The notes beneath the pieces are model-generated. The model did no database searches and was not told where the DNA came from. It was given only the letters and a program-made list of their open reading frames with translations. Shown here piece by piece: positions 21,754-30,726 of a DNA stretch of 59,808 nucleotides. Position numbers and translations under genes: made by a program. Where the stretch lies: assembly GCA_033763575.1 (NCBI GenBank), contig JANRKF010000002.1, positions 1-59,808 on the forward strand, given 5' to 3'. The stretch comes from JANRKF01 sp033763575 (GTDB lineage Bacteria; Pseudomonadota; Alphaproteobacteria; Rickettsiales; SXRF01). The stretch's first letter is position 1, and every line of letters starts with the position of its first letter.

Positions 21754-22311
21754 ATGGACCACCACACACCTTCCCATTCCCCGGAAACCGCCGATAGCTA
21801 CGAAGACGGCACCACACGCCGCGATTTCATGGTGCTGACTGCCGGTGCGCTCGGCGTGGTCGGCGCCTGCGCCACCGCCTGGCCTTTCATCAACAGCATG
21901 AATCCTTCGGCGGATGTGCTGGCGCTTTCCTCCATCGAGGTCGATTTATCGCCGATCCAGCCGGGACAAACCATCAAGGTCAAATGGCGCGGCGTGCCGG
22001 TCTTCATCCGCAACCGCACCGCTGAGGATATCGAGCTGGCCCGTTCGGTGGCGATGGGCGATTTGAAAGACCCGCAAAAAGACGAAGACCGCGTGCAGAA
22101 GGGCCATGACCAATGGCTGGTGATGGTGGGTGTCTGCACCCATCTGGGCTGCATTCCACTTGCCGACGCCGGCGATTACAAAGGCTGGTTCTGCCCCTGC
22201 CACGGCTCACATTACGATGGCTCCGGTCGCATCCGCAAAGGCCCGGCGCCGACCAACCTTGCCGTTCCACAATATACGTTCCTTTCCGACAACCGCATAA
22301 AAATTGGATAA
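21754..22311 (+). CDS. petA: Ubiquinol-cytochrome c reductase, Rieske iron-sulfur subunit
   Basis: Rieske protein of complex III, passing electrons from ubiquinol to cytochrome c1 at the periplasmic face. 185 residues. The N-terminus has a Tat-type signal-anchor, TTRRDFMVLTAGALGVVGAC, that stays as the membrane anchor. The [2Fe-2S] ligands are in VCTHLGCIPL and WFCPCHGSHYDGSGR, and the C-terminus ends with the family pattern GPAPTNLAVPQYTF. First of petA-petB-petC, 3 bp before petB. Confidence 0.96.
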   Translation: MDHHTPSHSPETADSYEDGTTRRDFMVLTAGALGVVGACATAWPFINSMNPSADVLALSSIEVDLSPIQPGQTIKVKWRGVPVFIRNRTAEDIELARSVAMGDLKDPQKDEDRVQKGHDQWLVMVGVCTHLGCIPLADAGDYKGWFCPCHGSHYDGSGRIRKGPAPTNLAVPQYTFLSDNRIKIG

Positions 22312-22314
22312 TCC

Positions 22315-23595
22315 ATGGCGAAAAAACCTGCACCCCAAGCACCCGGCGTCAAAGGATGGATCGAATACCGCCTGCCGGTGTTTTCGTTCCTGAATAACAG
22401 CCTCGGCAATAATTACCCGGCGCCGCGCAACCTGAATTACTGGTGGAATTTCGGCTCCATCGCCGGCATCTGCCTGGTGCTGCAGATTATGACCGGCCTG
22501 TTTCTTTCCATGCATTACGCGCCGCACGTCACGCTCGCCTTCGATTCGGTCGAGCACATCATGCGCGATGTGAATTACGGCTGGCTGCTGCGCTATATGC
22601 ATGCGGTCGGTGCCTCCATGTTTTTTGTCGTGGTCTATATTCACATTTGTCGCGGGCTGTATTACGGCTCCTATAAATCGCCGCGTGAGATTTTGTGGTG
22701 GCTGGGGCTGGTGATTTTCCTGCTGATGATGGCGACCGGATTTTTGGGCTATGTGCTGCCATGGGGGCAGATGAGCTTCTGGGGCGCCACCGTGATTACC
22801 AATTTATTCTCCGCCATTCCGGTGGTGGGCGAATCGATCGTCCATTGGCTGTGGGGCGGTTTCTCGGTGGATAACCCAACGCTCAACCGTTTTTATTCGC
22901 TGCACTTCCTGCTGCCGTTCGTGATCGTAGGCGTGGTGGTGCTACATATCTGGGCGCTGCATATCCATGGCTCGAATAATCCGCTCGGCATCGATGTGAA
23001 GGGCGAGCAGGATACCATCCCGTTCCATCCCTATTATACGGTGAAAGATTTGTTCGGCTTCGGCGTGTTTTTCATGATTTTCGCCTGGTTCATGTTCTTC
23101 TCGCCCAACTCGCTCGGCCACCCGGACAATTACATTCCGGCCAATCCGCTGGTCACCCCGGCGCATATCGTGCCTGAATGGTATTACCTGCCGTTTTATG
23201 CGATCCTGCGCGCCACGCCCGATATCGGCATTCCTTTCACCGGCATCACCTTCATCGAATCGAAGCTTGCGGGCGTATTGCTGATGTTCGGCTCGATCCT
23301 CATCATGTTCGTATTGCCGTGGATTGATAAAAGCCCGGTGAGGAGTGGTAATTTCCGCCCGCTGTTCCGCTGGCTGTTCTGGCTGTTCATCATCAACGCC
23401 ATCGTGCTCGGCTATTTAGGCGCGATGCCGGCGGAAGGCATTTACATCATCATCGGACGCATCTGCCTTTCGATTTATTTCGGCTATTTTATAGCGCTGT
23501 GGGTGCTCACGCGCAGCGGTCGCGAGAAAACGCTGCCGCTCCCGGAAAGCATCAGTAAATCGGTGCTCTCCTGCTGTAACCATGCGCATCACTGA
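22315..23595 (+). CDS. petB: Cytochrome b of the bc1 complex
   Basis: Core integral membrane subunit of complex III with two b hemes and both quinone sites. 426 residues, eight hydrophobic helices. Heme-ligating histidines lie in LLRYMHAVGASMFFVVVYIHI and HFLLPFVIVGVVVLHIWALHIHG. The Qo-site signature is VPEWYYLPFYAILR (PEWY). The opening segment NYWWNFGSIAGICLVLQIMTG is typical. Between petA and petC, co-transcribed. Full length, nothing missing. Confidence 0.97.
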   Translation: MAKKPAPQAPGVKGWIEYRLPVFSFLNNSLGNNYPAPRNLNYWWNFGSIAGICLVLQIMTGLFLSMHYAPHVTLAFDSVEHIMRDVNYGWLLRYMHAVGASMFFVVVYIHICRGLYYGSYKSPREILWWLGLVIFLLMMATGFLGYVLPWGQMSFWGATVITNLFSAIPVVGESIVHWLWGGFSVDNPTLNRFYSLHFLLPFVIVGVVVLHIWALHIHGSNNPLGIDVKGEQDTIPFHPYYTVKDLFGFGVFFMIFAWFMFFSPNSLGHPDNYIPANPLVTPAHIVPEWYYLPFYAILRATPDIGIPFTGITFIESKLAGVLLMFGSILIMFVLPWIDKSPVRSGNFRPLFRWLFWLFIINAIVLGYLGAMPAEGIYIIIGRICLSIYFGYFIALWVLTRSGREKTLPLPESISKSVLSCCNHAHH

Positions 23596-23604
23596 GGACT
23601 GTTT

Positions 23605-24414
23605 ATGAAAAAAGAAATGATCACGTCATTGCGAGTGAAACGAAGCAATCCAGCAAAAAAGATATGGATCGCCGCGTCGCTGGCGCTCCTCGCAGTGACA
23701 ACTCTCGAAGCACATGCGTCCAGTGACCAGAAGCACCCGAAGCAGGTGAAATGGTCGTTTGACGGCGTACTCGGACGCGTCGATAAGCCCTCCGCGCAAC
23801 GCGGCCTGCAGGTGTATAAGGAAGTATGCGCGGCCTGCCACGGACTGAGCCGCGTCGCCTTCCGCTCGCTTGCCGATCTCGGTTTTTCCGAAGGCGAAAT
23901 CAAGGCGCTTGCAAAAGACTACTCGGTAAAAGACGGCCCGAACGATGAAGGCGAAATGTTCGAGCGCCCCGGCCTGCCGTCGGATAAATTCGTGCCGCCC
24001 TATCCAAATGAAAACGCCGCACGGGCCGCCAATAACGGCGCTTACCCGCCGGATCTGAGCCTCATCATCAAGGCCCGCCCGGACGGCGCGAATTACCTCT
24101 ATTCGCTGCTCACCGGCTATGAAGAACCGCCCGCCGACATGCAGTTACCGGACGGCCAGCATTATAACCCCTATTTCCCCGGCCACAAGCTCGCCATGCC
24201 CGCCCCGCTTTCCGATGGCCAGGTGACCTATGAGGACGGCACGGAAGCAAGCCTTGACCAGATGTCAAAAGACGTGGTGAATTTCCTGCAATGGACCGCC
24301 GAACCGGAAATGGAACACCGCAAGCAAATGGGCATTAAAGTATTGCTCTATTTACTGGTGTTCACCGCCTTTGCCTATGTGGCGAAGAAACATATCTGGC
24401 GGAAGCTGCACTGA
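23605..24414 (+). CDS. petC: Cytochrome c1 with a repeat-derived signal peptide
   Basis: Heme c subunit of complex III, accepting electrons from the Rieske protein. 269 residues. The c-type heme motif is VCAACHG (about residue 73), the axial Met region is in HYNPYFPGHKLAMPAPLSDG, and the C-terminal anchor is MGIKVLLYLLVFTAFAYVAKK. The N-terminus MKKEMITSLRVKRSNPAKK then IWIAASLALLAVTTLEAHA is a good Sec signal peptide, but its bases 23625-23699 are a dispersed repeat with inverted ends; only the first few codons and the cleavage region are outside it. The stop overlaps the next open frame by one base. Confidence 0.95.
   Translation: MKKEMITSLRVKRSNPAKKIWIAASLALLAVTTLEAHASSDQKHPKQVKWSFDGVLGRVDKPSAQRGLQVYKEVCAACHGLSRVAFRSLADLGFSEGEIKALAKDYSVKDGPNDEGEMFERPGLPSDKFVPPYPNENAARAANNGAYPPDLSLIIKARPDGANYLYSLLTGYEEPPADMQLPDGQHYNPYFPGHKLAMPAPLSDGQVTYEDGTEASLDQMSKDVVNFLQWTAEPEMEHRKQMGIKVLLYLLVFTAFAYVAKKHIWRKLH
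23625..23699. repeat. Dispersed repeat forming the petC signal peptide
   Basis: 75 bp (25 codons) with imperfect inverted ends GTCATTGCGAG and CTCGCAGTGAC and an internal core reading SNPAKKIWIAASL. This matches a repeat commonly seen in alphaproteobacterial and rickettsial genomes (peptide HCEERSNPxKKxWIAASL), recalled from memory. Only this copy lies in the window. Confidence 0.75.
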
Positions 24415-24420
24415 TGCCGC

Positions 24421-24440
24421 CATCCCCGCCTGCGCGGGGT
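24421..24440. repeat. GC-rich palindrome between petC and lptD
   Basis: CCCCGCCTGCGCGGGG just after the petC stop codon. It lies inside the open frame upstream of the chosen lptD start (as PPSPPARGV), another case where a repeat lengthens an open frame. Confidence 0.6.
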
Positions 24441-24506
24441 GTGGTTCCCGGCAAACTATTGCATTCTCTGCGCGACAGTGTTTACACTGCCCCCCGGGAG
24501 TTTTGG

Positions 24507-26717
24507 ATGCAACATGTGATCATTCTGTGTGTGATGCTGGTAGCCGCGCTTCTGCCTGAACGGTCATGGGCGGGGCCGACCTCCTTCACGCCCGCGCCCA
24601 ACACCTTCAAAACCGTTGCCATGCCAAAATCTCCGGTTGTGAGCGATGAAAAGCCGGTGCTGCTTACCGCCGACCGGATCGATTACCAGCAGCAGGAAGA
24701 GGTCATCATTGCCAGCGGCAAGGTCGAAATCGTGCAGGGCGAGACGATCGTGCTCTGCGACCGGCTGGTCTATGACCGCAAGCAGGAAATCGTCCATGTA
24801 TACGGCAATGTCAGCATCACGGACGAGACCGGCAACGTGGTCTTCGCCGAGGAGGCCGAACTGCGCGACGAGATGAACCAGGCGGTGATCGAGCAGTTCA
24901 AGGCGCGGATGAATGACGAATCGCTGTTCGCTTCAGCGCGGGCAGTGCGCGTAAACGAGAATGTCCTCAAGCTCGACCATGCCGTCTATTCACCGTGCAA
25001 GGTCACCTGCGCCGATGACCTGGAAGAAGGGGAAAGCAAGCATTCGCCGATGTGGCAGATGCGCGCCGACCATGTCACGGTCGATAATGAAAAACAAACG
25101 GTGGTCTATCGCAACGCATGGATGGAGCTGTTCGGCCTGCCGATATTTTACACGCCCTATCTCTCGCACGCCACCCCCGGTGCCGACGGTAAATCCGGCA
25201 TCACCATTCCGGAATTCGAGCATAACGACAATCTCGGCAATGTGTACCGGCTGCCGATTTATTACGCCATCGCCCCCGACAAAGCCGCCTCCTTCACCCC
25301 GGTCTATACCAGCCGCGAAGGGCCGATACTCCTCACTGAATACAAACAGAAATTCGATAGCGGGCAACTGGATATCAACACCTCGATCACCCGCCCGCGT
25401 GACCGCGATGCGGCGGGCAACCTGGCGCCCGGGCGGCAGCTGCGCGGGCATGTGTTTGCAGGGGGGGAATTTGAAGAGGGCGACGATACGCGCTGGGGTT
25501 TTGATATCAAGCGCACGACCGACGACACCTATCTCCGTAAATACGACATCGACGGATCGACGCTGCTGCAATCGCGTGTCTATGGCCAGACCTATAATTT
25601 TACCGACAGTGGCACCCGTAGCGCGCTCTCCGCCGAAGGCGTCGCTTTTCAGGGGCTCGCGGCAAGCGATGACTCACAGCGCATTCCGCTGGCGCTTCCT
25701 TTGGTCAATTTTGATTATGAAACATCGCCGGGCATTTACGGCTCGCGCTATTTTATCGATAGCAACGCGCTGGTGCTCTCGCGTGATATCGGCGCCAATA
25801 CGCGGCGGCTGTCCAATACCATCGGGTGGCGCCTGCCCTACATCACCGATAACGGGCAGGTTATCGAATTTAAAACGCAGCTGCGCGGCGACATCTATGA
25901 GGTGAGCGAGGTGGCGCTTAACAACGGCGAAACGTTCGACGGCGTCACCGGGCGGCTGGTGCCGGAGGCCTCGGCATTATGGCGCTATCCGTTCATCAAC
26001 CAGATGGAAGTGACGAGCATTATGGTGGAGCCGGTGGTGAGCGCCGCGATCAGCCCCAACGGCGGCAATCCGGAAGAAATCTCCAATGAGGATAGCCTCG
26101 TGCCGGAATTTACCGACACCAACCTCTTTTCCGACAATCGCTTCGCCGGTTATGACCGGATCGAGCACGGGCCGCGTGTAAGCTACGGCGTGCGCAGCCT
26201 GGTCAATTACAAAAAGATTTATGTCGACGGGCTGTTCGGGCAGCATTACCGCCAGCAGGAGGATCGCAACTTCCCGTTCTCAAACGACCTGTCGGATAAA
26301 TTATCCGACTATGTCGGCAAGCTTGGCCTGCAATACAACCCGCTTTATTTCGCCTATCGTTTCCGGCTTGATAAGGAATCGCTAAGCCCGCGCCGCCGCG
26401 AAATCGACCTGCAATATAGCGGCAAACGCCTTAACATCCAGACAACTTATATTTTACTGAAAAACGATCCTATTTTTGCCTCGCGTGAGGAGATTGCTTC
26501 ACGCGTCGCGCTTGATGTCACCAAGAACTGGGCGGTAGGCGCTTCGGTGCGCCGCGATCTCCAGCTTAATTTCCTAACCAATGCCGGGGGCGAGCTCACC
26601 TTTAAAAACGAGTGTGTAAATATATCGGGTGTGATAGATCGTATATACACGCGTGACCGCGACGTGGAACCCGATACGAAATACCTGCTGCGGATCTCGC
26701 TTAAAAACCTGAATTGA
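24507..26717 (+). CDS. lptD: LPS-assembly protein LptD
   Basis: Outer-membrane beta-barrel that, with LptE, inserts lipopolysaccharide into the outer leaflet. ATG 24507 is preceded by GGGAG and gives a signal peptide (MQHVIILCVMLVAALLPERS then WA). The frame is open to 24414, but that part includes a palindromic repeat. Residues about 50-160 form the LptA-like N-terminal domain (LLTADRIDYQQQEEVIIASG, KVEIVQGETIVLCDRLVYD). The jellyroll/barrel follows with LFGLPIFYTPYLSHATPGA, and later strands such as YGVRSLVNYKKIYVDGLFGQ. 736 residues. The surA gene follows at 6 bp, the usual partner. Confidence 0.92.
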   Translation: MQHVIILCVMLVAALLPERSWAGPTSFTPAPNTFKTVAMPKSPVVSDEKPVLLTADRIDYQQQEEVIIASGKVEIVQGETIVLCDRLVYDRKQEIVHVYGNVSITDETGNVVFAEEAELRDEMNQAVIEQFKARMNDESLFASARAVRVNENVLKLDHAVYSPCKVTCADDLEEGESKHSPMWQMRADHVTVDNEKQTVVYRNAWMELFGLPIFYTPYLSHATPGADGKSGITIPEFEHNDNLGNVYRLPIYYAIAPDKAASFTPVYTSREGPILLTEYKQKFDSGQLDINTSITRPRDRDAAGNLAPGRQLRGHVFAGGEFEEGDDTRWGFDIKRTTDDTYLRKYDIDGSTLLQSRVYGQTYNFTDSGTRSALSAEGVAFQGLAASDDSQRIPLALPLVNFDYETSPGIYGSRYFIDSNALVLSRDIGANTRRLSNTIGWRLPYITDNGQVIEFKTQLRGDIYEVSEVALNNGETFDGVTGRLVPEASALWRYPFINQMEVTSIMVEPVVSAAISPNGGNPEEISNEDSLVPEFTDTNLFSDNRFAGYDRIEHGPRVSYGVRSLVNYKKIYVDGLFGQHYRQQEDRNFPFSNDLSDKLSDYVGKLGLQYNPLYFAYRFRLDKESLSPRRREIDLQYSGKRLNIQTTYILLKNDPIFASREEIASRVALDVTKNWAVGASVRRDLQLNFLTNAGGELTFKNECVNISGVIDRIYTRDRDVEPDTKYLLRISLKNLN

Positions 26718-26723
26718 TCGAAT

Positions 26724-28010
26724 ATGTTTGTACCCATACGCTACGTATTTTCTGTTTTTCTTGCGCTCGCCGCTACGGCGCCAACCGCGCAGGCGGCGCC
26801 GGTCGCAACCACCAACTCGGCAATCGTGGCGGTGGTGAATGACGAGGCAATCACCAGCTACGACCTGAATGCGCGTATTCAATTCGTGCTCGCCACCACG
26901 AAAATTTCCAGCAGCCCCGAATCGATCGCACGGCTGAAGCCGCAGATATTGCGGGCGCTGGTCGATGAGCGTCTGCAATTGCAGGAAGCGCGTAAGAACG
27001 ACATCGAGCTGACGGATAAAGAAGTGGAGCAGGCGATTGTGGCGATTGAAAGCCAGCGCAGTATGGAGCCGGGCGAAATCGGGCGGATACTCGCCACCAA
27101 CCGCATCCCGGAAGAAACGCTCATGGTCCAGATACGCGCACAGATTGTCTGGGGAAAGCTGGTGCAGCGCAAGCTTCGTTCGCGCATCAAAATCACCGAC
27201 GAAGAAGTCACGCAAATGGCGCGCAAACTCGCTGCGCCCGTCATCCGCCAGGAATTGAAAATCGCCCTGTTGCAACTGCCGGTGGATAAGCCGTCTCGCG
27301 ATAAGGAAGTGCGGCAGGCGGCGGAAAAAATCGTGCTTGAATCACGCGGCGGCGCCGATTTCGAAGAACTCGCCCGGCAATTCGCCGGGGGCGCGGTGCG
27401 CGACGGTGGCAATCTCACCGCGTTCTGGGTGCGCCCGGACGATCTCGACCCGTCCATCGCCAAAGCCTTGACGGGAGCCAAGCCCGGCAGCATCAGCGAT
27501 CCACTTCGCAACAGCATCGGCTACACGCTGATCAAGGTGTATGACGCCCGCGACCTGCCCGGCCAGACGCCCACCGGCACCGAAATCACCATGCGGGAAA
27601 TCAGCCTCAAGCTTCGCTCAAGCGCCGACAGCAAGGAGATGGAGGCGCTTAAAACGATTGCTGAAGAAATCGAAAAAACCCCGGGCAGTTGCGACGATAA
27701 GGATATCGGCGAAGTGTCGGGCGGCAGCGTGGCCAGCATCGCTGTCGAAAAAACCACCGCCATGCTTGCCGATCTGCCCGCCGCGCTGCGGGTCATTGCC
27801 GACGGCATGAAAGTCGGCGACATTTCAAGCCCGCTTTTAAACGATGACGGCGTCAAACTCTACATGCTCTGCGGCAAGCGCGAAGGGGTGAACGCGCCGG
27901 TCGATAACGAGCGGGCACGCGCCGTGGTCTACCAGCAGCGCATCGAGCTGGAAGCGCAGAAATACATGCGCAACCTGCGCCGTGACGCGTTTATTGAAAT
28001 ACGCGGGTAG
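26724..28010 (+). CDS. surA: Periplasmic chaperone/peptidyl-prolyl isomerase, SurA family
   Basis: Folds outer-membrane proteins such as LptD in the periplasm. 428 residues with a signal peptide (MFVPIRYVFSVFLALAATAP, cleaved near AQA), a SurA N-terminal chaperone domain (IVAVVNDEAITSYDLNARIQ, LRALVDERLQLQEA), and parvulin-like segments (QELKIALLQLPVD ... FEELARQFAGGAVRDGGNL and SISDPLRNSIGYTLIKVYD). The C-terminal helix region is ARAVVYQQRIELEAQKYMRN. Directly after lptD. In most alphaproteobacteria pdxA and ksgA follow; here a prepilin peptidase follows instead. Confidence 0.9.
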   Translation: MFVPIRYVFSVFLALAATAPTAQAAPVATTNSAIVAVVNDEAITSYDLNARIQFVLATTKISSSPESIARLKPQILRALVDERLQLQEARKNDIELTDKEVEQAIVAIESQRSMEPGEIGRILATNRIPEETLMVQIRAQIVWGKLVQRKLRSRIKITDEEVTQMARKLAAPVIRQELKIALLQLPVDKPSRDKEVRQAAEKIVLESRGGADFEELARQFAGGAVRDGGNLTAFWVRPDDLDPSIAKALTGAKPGSISDPLRNSIGYTLIKVYDARDLPGQTPTGTEITMREISLKLRSSADSKEMEALKTIAEEIEKTPGSCDDKDIGEVSGGSVASIAVEKTTAMLADLPAALRVIADGMKVGDISSPLLNDDGVKLYMLCGKREGVNAPVDNERARAVVYQQRIELEAQKYMRNLRRDAFIEIRG

Positions 28011-28012
28011 AC

Positions 28013-28777
28013 ATGCCGCTGGCGGAAATCATTCTCATCATCGCGCTCGGACTGACATTCGGCAGCTTCGTCACCTGCATGAGCCACCGCCTGCCGCTGG
28101 GCGAAGACATCGTGAAAAAACCCTCCTACTGCCCGTCTTGCGACGCGGTGCTCACCGTGCGCGATTTATGGCCGGTCTTTTCCTGGCTGGCCTCACGCGG
28201 CAAATGCAACCATTGCAAAGCACCCGTCTCCATCCGCTATCCGCTGATCGAACTGATGACGGCGACATTATTCCTCCTCGCCTATTTGCAATATGGGTTG
28301 TCGGTACAGACCGCCATTTTGTGCCTGATGTCGGTGGCGCTGATGATTATGATCGTGGTCGATCTCGAACATTACATCATCCCCGATTCGGTGCATCTGG
28401 CGCTGATCCCGCTCGGGCTATGGTATCATCACACCATCGGCAGCCCGTGGGACGAGGTGGCGCTTTCGACTTCCCTCATGGCCGCGCTCGCCTTGTTGCT
28501 GCATTACGGCTACAGCGCCCTGCGCGGACGCGTCATGCTCGGCTTCGGCGATGTCAAATTTTTCACCGTCGCCGGATTATGGCTGGGGCTGTGGCCGCTC
28601 GTGCCGTTTTTGTTTTTATCGGGCGTGCTCGGCGTGGTGCTGGGGCTCATCTGGCGCAAGCTCGGCAAGGGCGAGGTCTTCCCGTTCGGCCCGGCGCTGG
28701 CACTGGCGCTTTATGTATGCGTGGTCTATAAAAATAGTGTTAACATATTATATTATATACATAGTTTATTTAATTAG
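28013..28777 (+). CDS. Prepilin leader peptidase/N-methyltransferase
   Basis: Integral membrane aspartyl protease that cleaves type IV prepilins or type II pseudopilins and methylates the new N-terminus. 254 residues. The methyltransferase part has FGSFVTCMSHRLPLGE and two zinc-type Cys pairs (CPSCDAVL, CNHCKAPVSIRYPLIE). The catalytic aspartates lie in MIVVDLEHYIIPD and GFGDVKFF. About seven membrane helices are visible. It starts 2 bp after surA, so is read with lptD-surA. It would process the pilins assembled by the cluster at 38897 and by PilT/PilU, although no pilin gene is in the window. Confidence 0.92.
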   Translation: MPLAEIILIIALGLTFGSFVTCMSHRLPLGEDIVKKPSYCPSCDAVLTVRDLWPVFSWLASRGKCNHCKAPVSIRYPLIELMTATLFLLAYLQYGLSVQTAILCLMSVALMIMIVVDLEHYIIPDSVHLALIPLGLWYHHTIGSPWDEVALSTSLMAALALLLHYGYSALRGRVMLGFGDVKFFTVAGLWLGLWPLVPFLFLSGVLGVVLGLIWRKLGKGEVFPFGPALALALYVCVVYKNSVNILYYIHSLFN

Positions 28778-28817
28778 TCATAAATATTTGTGAATTAAAA
28801 TAAAACACAAAAAATTA

Positions 28818-28846
28818 TTGAATTTATGGTAGAATGTCCTTATAAA
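28818..28846 (+). promoter_or_regulatory. Sigma-70 promoter for the sulfate assimilation operon
   Basis: TTGAAT (28818-28823), 17-bp spacer, TATAAA (28841-28846), within the AT-rich 94-bp interval after the prepilin peptidase. The predicted start near 28853 leaves a short leader with AAGGGG before the ATG at 28872. No regulator site is recognised. Confidence 0.65.
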
Positions 28847-28871
28847 CCCTGACTCACCCAAGGGGATTGTT

Positions 28872-30602
28872 ATGACCGAACCAAAACTTTCCGGCCAGGA
28901 AACCATCAAACGCGAAAGCGGTTATTTAAAAGGCAGCATCGCCGAAGAGATGGCCGATGCCAGCAAGGGCGACGTGACCGACGCCACCTACGAGCTTCTC
29001 AAATTCCACGGCAGCTATTATGGTTATGACCGCGACACCGCCACCGCCCGCAAAAAATCCGGGCTGGAAAAAGAACATGAATTCATGGTGCGGATGAAAT
29101 GCCCCGGCGGCAGGCTTTCGGCGGCGCAATATATCGCGCTCGACCTGCTCGCCGAAAAATATGCGAACGGCACCATGCGCATCACCACCCGCGAGACCTT
29201 CCAGTTCCATTGCGTAAAAAAAGTCGGCATGAAACCGTTCATCGCCGAGATCAACCACCTGCTGCTTTCCACCCTCGGCGGCTGCGGCGATGTGAACCGC
29301 AACGTGCTCACCTGCCCGGCGCCGGTCAAAGACGCCGAGCATGACCGGATGGAGGAGGATTGCTTCCGCCTCGCCCGCGTGCTCGCCCCGCGCACGAACA
29401 GCTATTACGAAGTATGGCTGGACGGCGAGCGCGTGCATGATTACCCGTTCAACCCCCTGCCGCCGGAGCCGGGCAATGTCGAGCCGCTCTACGGCGAAAC
29501 CTATATGCCGCGCAAATTCAAGGTGGCGATTTCGACGCCGGACGACAACTGCACCGACGTGATGACCAACGACCTCGCCTTCCTCTCGCTCTTCGATGGC
29601 GACACCCATCTCGGCTATAACCTTGCTTTGGGCGGCGGCTTGGGCATGACACACAACACGCCGAAAACCTACCCGCGTGTCGCGAGCATCGTCGGCTATA
29701 TCCCCCCGGAAATGCTGGTGGATGCTGCCGAAGCGGTAGTGCGCCTCCAGCGCGACCATGGCGATCGCGGTGATCGCAAACATGCGCGGCTGAAATATGT
29801 GGTGCAGGAAAAAGGCATCGAATGGACCAAAACAACGCTTGAAAAATACCTGGGCACGACGCTTGCCGCGCCGCGTGCGATGAAGCCGTGGGGCGTGGTC
29901 GATCATATGGGCTGGTACGAACAGGGCGATGGCAAATGGTTCCTTGGTATTCCCATTCCCAGCGGCCGCATCATCGACCGCGAGGGCGAACAGATCCGCA
30001 CGGGGCTTCGCGCCGTCATCCTCGAATATGGCATGAAGCTGGTGCTCACTGCCGACCAGAATATCATCCTCTGCGACATCGAAGCCGGTGAGAAACAGGC
30101 GATCGAAACCAGGCTGCGTTCCTACGGCATAAGGCTTGCCGGTGACATCACCAATGTCGCCCGCAACCTGCTCGCCTGCGTGGCCTATCCCACCTGCGGC
30201 AAGGCGCTGGCCGAGGCCGAACGGGTGCAGATTCCCCTGCTCGCCGACATCGAAAACGTCATGCGTAAGCAGGGCGTGATCGATGATAAAATCGCCATCC
30301 GCATCGCCGGATGCCCGAATGGCTGCTCGCGTCCTTATGTCGGCGATATCGGCATCGTCGGCCGCATGCCGGACCATTACGCGCTCTTTATCGGCGGCGA
30401 TTTTGAGGGCACGCGGCTCAACGAAAAAATCTTCGACAAAATTCCCTACGCCAAGCTTGCCGCCGTGCTCGATCCCATGTTCGCGCTTTACAGCGAACAG
30501 AAAAAAGAAAACGAAGGCTTCGGCGATTTCTGCACACGCATCGGCGCTGAAACGGTCAAGCAACATGCGATAAACGCCATCGGCGAGGATTGGGTAAAAT
30601 GA
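28872..30602 (+). CDS. cysI: Assimilatory sulfite reductase hemoprotein
   Basis: Six-electron reduction of sulfite to sulfide using siroheme coupled to [4Fe-4S]. 576 residues, the usual size for CysI. Two ferredoxin-like/siroheme repeats: MRITTRETFQFHCVKK (siroheme arginines) and GDVNRNVLTCPAP in the first half; GLRAVILEYGMKLVLTADQN in the second. The cluster/siroheme cysteines are in ACVAYPTCGKALAE (C-x5-C) and RIAGCPNGCSRPYVGDI (C-x3-C). There is no CysJ flavoprotein here; the flavin/iron-sulfur protein at 35340 is the likely electron donor. First gene of the sulfate operon; nitrite reduction is less likely given the neighbours. Confidence 0.92.
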   Translation: MTEPKLSGQETIKRESGYLKGSIAEEMADASKGDVTDATYELLKFHGSYYGYDRDTATARKKSGLEKEHEFMVRMKCPGGRLSAAQYIALDLLAEKYANGTMRITTRETFQFHCVKKVGMKPFIAEINHLLLSTLGGCGDVNRNVLTCPAPVKDAEHDRMEEDCFRLARVLAPRTNSYYEVWLDGERVHDYPFNPLPPEPGNVEPLYGETYMPRKFKVAISTPDDNCTDVMTNDLAFLSLFDGDTHLGYNLALGGGLGMTHNTPKTYPRVASIVGYIPPEMLVDAAEAVVRLQRDHGDRGDRKHARLKYVVQEKGIEWTKTTLEKYLGTTLAAPRAMKPWGVVDHMGWYEQGDGKWFLGIPIPSGRIIDREGEQIRTGLRAVILEYGMKLVLTADQNIILCDIEAGEKQAIETRLRSYGIRLAGDITNVARNLLACVAYPTCGKALAEAERVQIPLLADIENVMRKQGVIDDKIAIRIAGCPNGCSRPYVGDIGIVGRMPDHYALFIGGDFEGTRLNEKIFDKIPYAKLAAVLDPMFALYSEQKKENEGFGDFCTRIGAETVKQHAINAIGEDWVK

Positions 30603-30634
30603 TGCAGATGTCAGCGAACCCTGTGAGCGTTACA

Positions 30635-30720
30635 GATGCATCATCCTCGGGCGCGGCGATAGCTGCGAACCGGGGATCCATCTTAAATAATGGGATTCCG
30701 GCAGGCGCCGGAATAGCGGT
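30635..30720. repeat. Palindromic repeats between cysI and the siroheme dehydrogenase
   Basis: ATCCTCGGGCGCGGCGATAG paired with the CCGGGGATCCATC side (30641-30680), then ATTCCGGC/GCCGGAAT (30699-30716). Same broad class as the other GC-rich palindromes. It fills the spacer of the operon. Confidence 0.6.
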
Positions 30721-30726
30721 ATAAAC

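Noticed and set aside
28926..30566. Long open frame on the minus strand opposite cysI
   Set aside because: 546 codons open only because of the GC-rich codon pattern of cysI; the protein has no recognisable domain and the sense strand is clearly coding.
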